Shown in pieces: positions 54,046 to 62,373 of a stretch of DNA of 64,000 bases (its first letter is position 1; each line of letters begins with the position of its first letter). This DNA is from Lysobacteraceae bacterium NML93-0793 (lineage in GTDB: Bacteria; Pseudomonadota; Gammaproteobacteria; Xanthomonadales; Xanthomonadaceae). The stretch is from contig NTJG01000008.1 of the NCBI GenBank assembly GCA_002324875.1, positions 1 through 64,000 of the forward strand. The letters run 5' to 3'. The position numbers were made by a program, and so were the translations under genes. Below the pieces are notes generated by a model that worked only from the letters and a program-made list of their open reading frames with translations, ran no database searches and had not been told where the DNA came from.

Positions 54046-55410
54046 ATGTCTGATTTCCTCGGCTCGGTCTGGTGGCTGATCGTCAGCCTGGGCGTCCTGG
54101 TGACGTTTCACGAGTTCGGTCACTACTGGGTGGCTCGCCGGTGCGGCGTGCGCGTACTGCGCTTCTCGGTCGGCTTCGGCCGTCCCCTGTGGTCGCGGCG
54201 CGGCCGGGACGGCACGGTCTACCAGATCGCGATGATCCCGCTCGGCGGCTACGTCAAGATGCTCGACGAGCGCGAAGGCCCCGTTCCACCGGCCGAGGCC
54301 GCGCAGGCGTTCAACCGCGCCTCGGTGTGGAAACGCATCGCGATCGTCGCCGCCGGACCGATCGCCAATCTGGTGCTGTGCGTGGCCCTGCTGTGGGCGA
54401 TGTTCGTCATCGGCCGCCCCGACTACGCCCCGGTGATCGGCCAGGCGACCGGCATTGCCGAACAGTCCGGCCTGCGGGCGGGCGACGAGGTGGTCGCCGT
54501 CGGCGATCGCGCCACCCCGACCTGGCAGGAAGTGCAGCTCGCCCTGCTCCCGGCTGCGCTGGATCACCGCGATGTCCGCCTCGAGGTCGTCGATGCACAG
54601 TCGCGGGACGCGATCCGCGAACTGCGGCTGTCCCAGCTCCCCGACGATTTCGACCAGCGTCGCATCGCCCAGGCGATCGGCCTGCTGCCGCGCCATTTTC
54701 TGCTGCCTCCGCTGATCGGCCGGGTGGCGCCCGACAGTGCCGCCTGGGGCGTGCTGGCCGAAGGCGACCGGGTGACGGCGGTCGACGGACAACCAGTGCG
54801 TGCATTCGACGACATCGGCCCGCTGGTGCAGACCCTGGGCGATCAAGGCGGCCCGGCGATGATCGAGGTCGAGCGCGCCGGCGAGCGCCTGGCGCTGGAA
54901 ATCACGCCGCGACAGGTCGACCGGCCCGACGGCGAGGGCCGCTATTGGGCCCTGGGCATCGCACCGCCGCGCAACCAGCCCCTGCCTCCGAAGGACGCCA
55001 TGCAGCGTCACGGTCCGGTCGAGGCACTGCCGGTCGCGGTGCGTGAGGTCGGACACCTGACAGGGCAACTGGTCGGCATGATCGGGCGGGCGTTCTCCGG
55101 ACGCGTGGCCATCGAGAACACCGTGGCCGGGCCGATCACCATCGCGCGTGCCGCCAACACCTATGCCCAGCAGGGCGCGGCCTGGTACCTGACCATCCTC
55201 GCCCTGCTGTCGCTGAGCCTGGCGATCCTGAACCTCCTGCCCATCCCCCTGCTGGATGGGGGACACCTGTTGTATTACCTTATCGAGTTGGTCAAAGGCA
55301 GCCCCGTGAGTGAGCGCGCGATGGCAGCCGGGCAATACGTGGGACTGGCTCTGCTGGCCAGTCTGATGGGCCTGGCGTTCTACAACGACATCCTGCAACT
55401 GGTGCGCTAG
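54046..55410 (+). CDS. rseP: Site-2 protease RseP
   Basis: This 454-residue protein has HEFGH (His22, Glu23, His26) in the first helix and IPLGGYVKML. Two PDZ domains (about 110-200 and 220-300) precede the C-terminal NLLPIPLLDGGHL, with the third metal ligand Asp. It cleaves anti-sigma RseA to release sigma-E under outer-membrane stress. It lies 9 bp after dxr and 67 bp before bamA. Confidence 0.95.
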   Translation: MSDFLGSVWWLIVSLGVLVTFHEFGHYWVARRCGVRVLRFSVGFGRPLWSRRGRDGTVYQIAMIPLGGYVKMLDEREGPVPPAEAAQAFNRASVWKRIAIVAAGPIANLVLCVALLWAMFVIGRPDYAPVIGQATGIAEQSGLRAGDEVVAVGDRATPTWQEVQLALLPAALDHRDVRLEVVDAQSRDAIRELRLSQLPDDFDQRRIAQAIGLLPRHFLLPPLIGRVAPDSAAWGVLAEGDRVTAVDGQPVRAFDDIGPLVQTLGDQGGPAMIEVERAGERLALEITPRQVDRPDGEGRYWALGIAPPRNQPLPPKDAMQRHGPVEALPVAVREVGHLTGQLVGMIGRAFSGRVAIENTVAGPITIARAANTYAQQGAAWYLTILALLSLSLAILNLLPIPLLDGGHLLYYLIELVKGSPVSERAMAAGQYVGLALLASLMGLAFYNDILQLVR

Positions 55411-55477
55411 GCCTGCTACCGACCCGGATTCCCGCGCCGCACCGCGCCGGAACCCCCTTCCCTGACGGATCCAAAGA

Positions 55478-58027
55478 ATGACGCGACTTCCCGACCGCCG
55501 ACTGCTCGCCCTTGCCCTCGCCACGGCGATCGCCGCTCCGGCCTGGGCCCAGACGGCGGCCAACGCGCCAACGAACGCGCCGGCAATGGCGCCGCTTGCA
55601 CCGTCTTCGGCCAGCACGTTCACCGTCAGCGATATCCGAGTCGACGGGCTGCAGCGCATCGGCGCCGGCACGGTGTTCACCTACCTGCCGGTGGAACGCG
55701 GCGACACGGTGAACCCGACGCGCATTTCCGACTCGGTCCGCGCGCTCTACCGCACCGGCTTCTTCGAGGACATCCAGGTCGCGCGCCAGGGCGACATCCT
55801 GGTGTTCACGGTCACCGAGCGACCGGCGATCAACCGGCTCACGCTGAGCGGCAACAAGGACATCAAGACCGAGGACCTGACCAAGGGCCTCAACGACATC
55901 GGCCTGTCCGAAGGCGAGACCTTCGACCGTCTCGACCTCGACCGCGTGACCCAGGAACTGGTGCGCCAGTACAACAACCGCGGCAAGTACAACGTGCGGA
56001 TCACGCCGACCGTCTCGCGCCTGGACCGCAACCGCGTCGACATCGCGATCAACATCGAGGAAGGCAAGGCGGCCAAGATCCGTCACATCAACATCGTCGG
56101 CAACGAGGTCTACGACCTCGACACGCTGACCGACAACTGGGAATCGGGCGAGTCGAACTGGCTCAGCTGGTACCGCCGTGACGACCAGTACTCGCGCGAG
56201 AAGCTCGAGGGCGACCGCGAGAAGCTGCACAACTTCTATCTCGACCGCGGCTACATCGATTTCAGCGAAGACAGCATCCAGGTCGCGATCAGCCCCGACA
56301 AGGCCGACATGTACATCACCGCCGGCATCACCGAGGGCGAGATCTACAAGGTGTCGGACGTGCAGATCACCGGCAACACGGTGCTGCCGGAGGAAGAGAT
56401 CCGCACGCGTGTCTTCGTGCAGGAGGACCAGGTGTTCTCGCGCGCGCTGCTCGAGCTGAGCTCCGATGCCATCGTCGCCACGCTGGGCAACATCGGCTAC
56501 GCCTTCGCCCAGGTCAATCCGAACCCGGAGATCGATCGCGAGAACCGCACGGTCGCCATCAACCTGCAGGTCGTGCCCGGTCCCCGCGTGCAGGTGCGCC
56601 GGGTCCAGTTCAAGGGCAACAGCCGCACGTCGGACGAGGTGATGCGCCGCGAGATGCGCCAGTTCGAGGGCAGCTGGTATTCGCAGGCCGCGGTCGACCG
56701 CTCCAAGGTCCGCCTGCAGCGCCTGGGCTACTTCGAGTCGGGCAGCGTCAACGTCGAAACCCAGCCGGTGCCCGGCAGCAACGACGAAGTCGACGTGGTG
56801 TTCAGCGTCACCGAGACCACGTCCGGCAGCTTCACCTTCGGCCTCGGCTATTCGCAGCTGGCCGGCGTGACCACGTCGGTGCAGCTGTCGCAGAACAACT
56901 TCCTCGGCAGCGGCAACCGCGTGTCGGTGGAGGCGCAGCGCAACGTCTATCTGCAGCGCTACTCGTTCTCGTTCATGAACCCGTACTTCACCGACGGCGG
57001 GATGTCGCTGGGCTACAACCTGTGGTGGCGCGAGTTCGACAACTCCGAGTTCAACACCGCGCAGTATTCGTCGACCAGCGCTGCGGGCCAGGCGATCCTC
57101 GGCATTCCGCTGACCGAGAACGACTCGATCTCGCTGCTGTTCGGCGTCGACCGCAACCAGATCTTCGCGTTCCAGGGCTCGTCGCCCGAGTCGATCGTCG
57201 ACTACATCGACGCCTTCGGCTCGCGCACCTTCCACGCCTGGCGCAGCGAGCTGGCCTGGGCCCGCGACACGCGCAACGATTTCCTGCAGCCCACGCGCGG
57301 CATGATGCAGCGCGTCTCGCTCGAGACCACGCTGCCGGGCTCGACCGCCGAGTACTACAAGCTCAACTACGAGATCTCGAAGTACTGGCCGATCAACCGC
57401 CACCTCGTGCTCAACACCCGTGCCGAGATCGGCTACGGCGACAGCTATGGCGACGACGTGACGCGCAACGTGTGCTTCACCGCGGACACGCTCGTGGACA
57501 GCGATGGCGACGGCATCATCGACAACGTGATCCCGGGCGCGGCACCGAGCGATCCCTGCGAGACGGCATCGCCCGACTACATCCGCACGATCACCGCGAC
57601 CGGCCTGCCGTTCTTCGAGAACTTCTACGCCGGCGGCCCGCGTTCGGTGCGCGGATTCCGTGACAACACCCTGGGCCCGCGCGAAACCGCGTTCGGCAGC
57701 AGCTTCCTGCAGCCCATCGGCGGTGCGGTGAAGACCATCGGCTCGGTGGAGATGTTCTTCCCGCAGCTGATCAAGTCGCCGGCCGCGCGGATCTCGGCCT
57801 TCGTCGATTTCGGCAACGTGTACAAGGACGTCGACAGCTGGGACGCCAAGGAACTGCGCGCCTCCGCCGGTGTCGCCCTGATGTGGCGTGCGCCGGTCGG
57901 CCCGATCTCGATCAGCTACGCCTACCCGCTGCGCAAGCAGGACGAGGTGCGCGGTGGTTCGGGCGAGCTGATCAAGCAGGCCGACGAAGTCGAGCGTCTG
58001 CAGTTCACGTTCGGCGGCGCGTTCTGA
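55478..58027 (+). CDS. bamA: Outer membrane protein assembly factor BamA
   Basis: This 849-residue protein has a signal peptide ending AWAQ, five POTRA repeats (about 30-430) and a C-terminal beta barrel ending in Phe (FGGAF). The loop-6 motif VRGF is at 724-727. The barrel assembles outer-membrane proteins. An insertion just before the FYAGGPRSVRGF segment contains DSDGDGIIDN (674-683), a calcium-binding-type sequence, flanked by Cys666 and Cys694. E. coli BamA lacks this insertion. Confidence 0.96.
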   Translation: MTRLPDRRLLALALATAIAAPAWAQTAANAPTNAPAMAPLAPSSASTFTVSDIRVDGLQRIGAGTVFTYLPVERGDTVNPTRISDSVRALYRTGFFEDIQVARQGDILVFTVTERPAINRLTLSGNKDIKTEDLTKGLNDIGLSEGETFDRLDLDRVTQELVRQYNNRGKYNVRITPTVSRLDRNRVDIAINIEEGKAAKIRHINIVGNEVYDLDTLTDNWESGESNWLSWYRRDDQYSREKLEGDREKLHNFYLDRGYIDFSEDSIQVAISPDKADMYITAGITEGEIYKVSDVQITGNTVLPEEEIRTRVFVQEDQVFSRALLELSSDAIVATLGNIGYAFAQVNPNPEIDRENRTVAINLQVVPGPRVQVRRVQFKGNSRTSDEVMRREMRQFEGSWYSQAAVDRSKVRLQRLGYFESGSVNVETQPVPGSNDEVDVVFSVTETTSGSFTFGLGYSQLAGVTTSVQLSQNNFLGSGNRVSVEAQRNVYLQRYSFSFMNPYFTDGGMSLGYNLWWREFDNSEFNTAQYSSTSAAGQAILGIPLTENDSISLLFGVDRNQIFAFQGSSPESIVDYIDAFGSRTFHAWRSELAWARDTRNDFLQPTRGMMQRVSLETTLPGSTAEYYKLNYEISKYWPINRHLVLNTRAEIGYGDSYGDDVTRNVCFTADTLVDSDGDGIIDNVIPGAAPSDPCETASPDYIRTITATGLPFFENFYAGGPRSVRGFRDNTLGPRETAFGSSFLQPIGGAVKTIGSVEMFFPQLIKSPAARISAFVDFGNVYKDVDSWDAKELRASAGVALMWRAPVGPISISYAYPLRKQDEVRGGSGELIKQADEVERLQFTFGGAF

Positions 58028-58047
58028 TCGCCGCCGCAGGTGACACG

Positions 58048-59076
58048 ATGGGCCGCCCCCCGATCCGCTACAGCGCCGCCGCGCTGGCCGAACGCTTCGG
58101 CCTGACGGTCCACGGCCCCGCCGATATCGAAGTCGGCGGCGTCGGCACGCTGGCCGCCGCGACCGCCGACCAGCTCGCGTTCCTGTCGAACCCGCGCTAC
58201 CGCCCGCAGCTAGCCGATACCCGGGCCGGCATCGTGGTGCTGCGCGAGGGCGACGTCGCGGCGCGCGAGGGCACGGCGCTGATCGCGCGTGACCCGTATG
58301 TGGCCTACGCGCGCATCGCGGCCCTGTTCGAAGTACGCGCCGCTGCGCCGGCTGGCATCCATCCCTCGGCTGTTGTCGATGCGTCGGCGCAGATCGATCG
58401 CACGGCCTCGATCGGCCCGCACGTGAGCATCGGCGCGCGCAGCGTCATCGGCGCGGGGGCGACGATCGGCGCCGGCTGCGTGATCGGCGAGGACTGCGTG
58501 GTCGGCGACGGCAGCCGGCTGGTCGCCCGCGTCACCCTGGTCGCCCGCGTGCGACTGGGCAAGCGGGTCACCCTGCATCCGGGTGCGGTGCTCGGCGCCG
58601 AAGGCTTCGGTCTGGCGATGGACGACGGCCACTGGATCAACGTGCCCCAGCTCGGCGGCGTGGTGGTCGGCGACGACTGCGACATCGGTGCCAACACCAC
58701 GATCGACCGCGGCGCGCTCGACGATACGGTGATCGAGGAAGACGTCCGCCTCGACAACCTGATCCAGGTCGGCCACAACGTGCGCATCGGGGCGCATACC
58801 GCGGCCGCGGGCTGCGTCGGCATCGCCGGCAGCACCCGCATCGGCCGCTACTGCCTGCTCGCCGGCAAGGTCGGCGTCGCCGGCCATCTCGAAATCTGCG
58901 ATCACGTCGTCGTCCACGCGATGACGATGGTGTCGGCATCCATCACCGAGCCCGGCGAGTATTCGGCCGGCATTCCCGCCCAGCCCACGCGCGAGTGGCG
59001 GAAGAATGCCGTGCGGATCCGTCAGCTCGATTCGCTCGCGCGCCGCGTCACGGCGCTCGGGAAGGGGGAAGAATGA
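58048..59076 (+). CDS. lpxD: UDP-3-O-acyl-glucosamine N-acyltransferase LpxD
   Basis: This 342-residue protein has an N-terminal UDP-sugar domain (AFLSNPRYRPQL) and a left-handed parallel beta-helix of I/V-G hexapeptides. The catalytic His is in LIQVGHNVRIG. It adds the N-linked acyl chain in lipid A synthesis. It starts 20 bp after the bamA stop, where skp sits in E. coli. Its stop overlaps the fabZ start (ATGA). Confidence 0.95.
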   Translation: MGRPPIRYSAAALAERFGLTVHGPADIEVGGVGTLAAATADQLAFLSNPRYRPQLADTRAGIVVLREGDVAAREGTALIARDPYVAYARIAALFEVRAAAPAGIHPSAVVDASAQIDRTASIGPHVSIGARSVIGAGATIGAGCVIGEDCVVGDGSRLVARVTLVARVRLGKRVTLHPGAVLGAEGFGLAMDDGHWINVPQLGGVVVGDDCDIGANTTIDRGALDDTVIEEDVRLDNLIQVGHNVRIGAHTAAAGCVGIAGSTRIGRYCLLAGKVGVAGHLEICDHVVVHAMTMVSASITEPGEYSAGIPAQPTREWRKNAVRIRQLDSLARRVTALGKGEE

Positions 59077-59528
59077 CGCAACACATCGAGCTGCCGATCC
59101 TCATCGACGGCGTCCGCGAGCTTCTGCCGCATCGCTACCCGTTCCTGCTCGTGGACCGTGTGGTCGAGTTCGAGGCGGGCAAGCGCGTGGTCTGCTGGAA
59201 GAACGTCTCCGCCAACGAGCAGTTCTTCGAGGGCCATTTCCCCTCGCATCCGGTCATGCCCGGCGTGCTCGTCATCGAGGCGCTGGCGCAGGCCGGCGGC
59301 ATCCTCAGCCACCTCACCCGCGGCAAGAGCTGCGACGACAATCTGTCCTACCTGGTCAAGGTGGACGCCGCGAAGTTCTCGCGCATGGTGGTGCCGGGGG
59401 ACCGGCTGGAACTCGAGGTCACGATCAAGCGCGAGATCCGCAACATGACGATGTACTCGGGCATCGCCCGCGTCGACGGCGAGCAGGCGGCCTGCGCGGA
59501 GATCCTCTGCGCCGAGGTCAAGCGCTGA
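59073..59528 (+). CDS. fabZ: 3-hydroxyacyl-ACP dehydratase FabZ
   Basis: This 151-residue hot-dog fold protein has the motif [37 protein letters not shown] (catalytic His and Glu) and [11 protein letters not shown]. It dehydrates 3-hydroxyacyl-ACP in fatty-acid synthesis and competes with LpxA/LpxD for hydroxyacyl-ACP. It overlaps lpxD by 4 bases, and one base separates it from lpxA. Confidence 0.96.
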   Translation: MTQHIELPILIDGVRELLPHRYPFLLVDRVVEFEAGKRVVCWKNVSANEQFFEGHFPSHPVMPGVLVIEALAQAGGILSHLTRGKSCDDNLSYLVKVDAAKFSRMVVPGDRLELEVTIKREIRNMTMYSGIARVDGEQAACAEILCAEVKR

Positions 59529-59529
59529 C

Positions 59530-60315
59530 ATGGCGGCCGCGTCGATCCATCCCACGGCGGTCGTCGATCCCGGCGCGCGGCTCGGCGCGGATGTGCGCAT
59601 CGGCGCGTTCACGCTGATCGGCGCCGACGTCGAGATCGGCGACGGCACCGTCATCGGCCCGCACTGCAGCGTCCACGGTCCGACCCGCATCGGCCGCGAG
59701 AACCACATCCACGGCCATGCCGCGATCGGCGGCGAGCCTCAGGACAAGAAGTTCGCGGGCGAACGCGCGGAGCTGGTGATCGGTGACCGCAACACGATCC
59801 GCGAGTTCGTCACCCTCAACCGCGGGACCGGTGACGGCGGCGGCATCACCCGCATCGGCGACGACAACTGGTTCCTCGCCTACACCCACGTCGCCCACGA
59901 CTGCATCGTCGGCAACCGCTGCGTGTTCTCGAACAACGCCACGCTGGCCGGGCACGTCACCGTGGGCGATCACGTGATCCTCAGCGGCTTCACAGGCATC
60001 CACCAGTTCTGCCGGATCGGCGCGCATGCGTTCATCGGCATGGGCGCGTTCGTCAACGGCGACGTGCCGCCGTTCGTGATGGTGGCGCAGGACGGCTACG
60101 GCCGCCCGCGCGGCATCAACGCCGAAGGCCTGAAGCGCCGCGGCTTCGACGCATCGCGCACCTCGGCGATCAAGCGCGCCTACCGCGCTCTGTACGTGTC
60201 CGGCGATTCGCTGGCCGATGCCCGCGTGCGCCTGGCCGAGATCGCACAGGACAGCGAGGATGTGCGCGCGTTTCTCGACTTCATCGAGGCAGGCGAGCGG
60301 CCTTTGCTGCGGTGA
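59530..60315 (+). CDS. lpxA: UDP-N-acetylglucosamine acyltransferase LpxA
   Basis: This 261-residue beta-helix protein has repeated IGxxxxIG units, the catalytic His in [11 protein letters not shown] and a C-terminal helical domain ([23 protein letters not shown]). It performs the first committed lipid A step using 3-hydroxyacyl-ACP. The start is the ATG one base after the fabZ stop. It is followed by the heptamer repeat ahead of lpxB. Confidence 0.96.
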   Translation: MAAASIHPTAVVDPGARLGADVRIGAFTLIGADVEIGDGTVIGPHCSVHGPTRIGRENHIHGHAAIGGEPQDKKFAGERAELVIGDRNTIREFVTLNRGTGDGGGITRIGDDNWFLAYTHVAHDCIVGNRCVFSNNATLAGHVTVGDHVILSGFTGIHQFCRIGAHAFIGMGAFVNGDVPPFVMVAQDGYGRPRGINAEGLKRRGFDASRTSAIKRAYRALYVSGDSLADARVRLAEIAQDSEDVRAFLDFIEAGERPLLR

Positions 60316-60319
60316 AGCC

Positions 60320-60438
60320 GTGATTCGTGATTCGTGATTCGTGATTCGTGATTCGTGATTGGAAAGAGCAGAATGTCGCGATCTGGTCGACCGCGTGATG
60401 CCGCCTTGTCGAATCACCAATCACCAATCACCAGTCAC
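60320..60438 (+). repeat. Heptamer repeat and inverted copy flanking the lpxB start
   Basis: 60320-60360 is GTGATTC repeated nearly six times. 60411-60438 is an inverted counterpart (GAATCACCAATCACCAATCACCAGTCAC read on the plus strand). The lpxB ribosome site and ATG (60373) lie between the arms. The second arm is translated as [10 protein letters not shown] in LpxB. The arms can pair into a hairpin holding the start in its loop. Confidence 0.8.
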
Positions 60439-61620
60439 GTCCTGCGCGTGGCGCTGGTGGCTGGCGAAGCCTCGGGCGATCTGCTCGGCGCCGGGCTGAT
60501 CGAACAGCTGCGCGCACGCTACCCGGATGCGGTCTTCGCAGGCGTGGGCGGTGATGCCATGCGTGGCGCGGGCATGGACACCTGGCACGACGCGTCCGAA
60601 CTCGCGGTGATGGGTCTGTCGGAGGTGCTGCGGCATCTCCCGCGCCTGCTGACGCTGCGCAAGCGCCTGCGCGCCCGCCTGCTCGACTGGCGTCCGGATG
60701 TCTTCATCGGTATCGATGCGCCCGACTTCAACCTCGGCCTCGAGCGCAGCCTGAAAGCGCAGGGCATCCGCACGGTGCACTACGTCAGCCCTTCGATCTG
60801 GGCCTGGCGCCAGGGCCGTGCCGCGAAGATCGGGCGCAGCGCGGATCTGGTGCTGTGCCTGTTTCCGATGGAACCGCCGATCTACGCCGCGCACGGTGTG
60901 GATGCGCGCTTCGTCGGCCACCCACTCGCCGAAATGCTCGCGCTCGAGCCTGATCGCAGCGCTGCGCGCATGGCGCTCGGGCTGCCGCACGACGCGCCGG
61001 TGCTCGCGGTGCTGCCGGGATCGCGCCTCGGCGAGATCGGGCGGCTGGGCGAGGTGTTTCTCGATGCCGCTGCGCGCGTGGCCGCGGCGATGCCCGGCCT
61101 GCGCATCGTCGTGCCGGCCGCGAACGCCGGCTGTCGCGTTGCGATCGACGCATTGCGCGCACAGCCGACGTTCGCCGCGCTCGACGTGCAGGTGCTCGAT
61201 GGTCAGGCACGCACCGCGATGGTCGCGAGCGATGTCGTGTTGCTGGCATCGGGCACGGCGACGCTCGAAGCGCTGCTGGCCAAACGGCCGATGGTGGTCG
61301 GCTACCGCATCGCGCCGAGTACTGCCTTCCTCGTGCGCCTGTTCAAGCTGATGAAGGTCGACCGCTTCTCATTGCCCAACGTGCTCGCCGGTCGCACGAT
61401 CGCGCCGGAGTTCATGCAGGAGGCCTGCACGCCCGAGAATCTCGCCGACGCCGTGCTGCACTGGTTCCGCGATCCGCAGGCGGCCGCCGCGGTGCAGCCG
61501 GTCTATCGCGATCTGCACCTGCAACTGCGCCAGGGCGCTTCGGCCACCGCGGCGGAGGCCGTCGGACGTCTCGCGACGCCGGCGCTGCCGGCGCCCGAAG
61601 TCCGGGACCGTCAACCGTGA
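60373..61620 (+). CDS. lpxB: Lipid-A-disaccharide synthase LpxB
   Basis: This 415-residue GT19-type enzyme has [54 protein letters not shown] and the C-terminal [10 protein letters not shown]. It joins UDP-2,3-diacyl-GlcN and lipid X. The first 35 residues before RVALVAGE are not conserved-looking and partly repeat-derived. I chose the ATG at 60373, with a GGAAAGAG upstream; later start codons such as TTG near 60407 cannot be excluded. It overlaps rnhB (GTGA). Confidence 0.93.
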   Translation: MSRSGRPRDAALSNHQSPITSHVLRVALVAGEASGDLLGAGLIEQLRARYPDAVFAGVGGDAMRGAGMDTWHDASELAVMGLSEVLRHLPRLLTLRKRLRARLLDWRPDVFIGIDAPDFNLGLERSLKAQGIRTVHYVSPSIWAWRQGRAAKIGRSADLVLCLFPMEPPIYAAHGVDARFVGHPLAEMLALEPDRSAARMALGLPHDAPVLAVLPGSRLGEIGRLGEVFLDAAARVAAAMPGLRIVVPAANAGCRVAIDALRAQPTFAALDVQVLDGQARTAMVASDVVLLASGTATLEALLAKRPMVVGYRIAPSTAFLVRLFKLMKVDRFSLPNVLAGRTIAPEFMQEACTPENLADAVLHWFRDPQAAAAVQPVYRDLHLQLRQGASATAAEAVGRLATPALPAPEVRDRQP

Positions 61621-62255
61621 CCCGTCGGCTGCGCACCGCCGGCGTCGACGAAGCCGGCCGCGGCCCGTTGGCCGGCCCGGTGGTGGTGGCCGCGGTGATC
61701 CTGCATCCGCGTCGTCCGATCGACGGTCTCGACGACTCCAAGAAACTCACCGAGAAGCGTCGCGAAGCGCTGTACCCGCAGATCGTCGAACGGGCGCTGG
61801 CCTGGCGGATCGAGTTCGTCGGCGTCGAGGAGATCGACCGCATCAACATCTACCAGGCGACGCTGACCGGCATGCGTCGCGCGGTCGCCGCACTGGCACC
61901 GGCGGCCGAGCGCGTGCTGGTCGACGGCAACCGCCTGCCGCCCGGCCTGCCCTGCCCGGCGCGTGCGATCGTCCGTGGCGATGCGCTGGAGCCGGCGATC
62001 ATGGCCGCGTCGATCCTCGCCAAGGTCGCCCGCGACCGTGCGATGGTCGCACTGCACGCGCAGTTCCCCGACTACGGCTTCGACCGGCACAAGGGCTACT
62101 GCGCACCGGCGCATCTGGCGGCGCTGGCGACCCATGGCCCGTGCCTGCATCACCGCCGCAGTTTCGCGCCGGTCACCCGGCTGCTGGCGCCCGCGGCCGG
62201 GCCGGAGGCACCGGCGCCGATGGCCGATCTGTTCGCCGCCGACGCCACCGCCTGA
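61617..62255 (+). CDS. rnhB: Ribonuclease HII
   Basis: This 212-residue protein has the RNase HII start [15 protein letters not shown] (catalytic Asp and Glu), [13 protein letters not shown], and a second acidic residue in [13 protein letters not shown] followed by HKGY. It removes ribonucleotides from DNA. The start is GTG at 61617, overlapping the lpxB stop by 4 bases. The Ala/Pro-rich C-terminal end is slightly longer than usual. Confidence 0.95.
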   Translation: MTRRLRTAGVDEAGRGPLAGPVVVAAVILHPRRPIDGLDDSKKLTEKRREALYPQIVERALAWRIEFVGVEEIDRINIYQATLTGMRRAVAALAPAAERVLVDGNRLPPGLPCPARAIVRGDALEPAIMAASILAKVARDRAMVALHAQFPDYGFDRHKGYCAPAHLAALATHGPCLHHRRSFAPVTRLLAPAAGPEAPAPMADLFAADATA

Positions 62256-62373
62256 ACGCCGTCCGGGTCGCACGCGCGGCCCCGTGCCGGCGCGCCGCCA
62301 CCGGGGTTCTGTCAAGCCTTGTCCGCCCCCGGGCCGGGCCCTACCCTGACCCTCCGGCCCCCTCGCCACCGCA

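Noticed and set aside
60320-60360. Possible CRISPR-like repeat
   Set aside because: The units are contiguous heptamers without spacers, so this is a simple tandem repeat.
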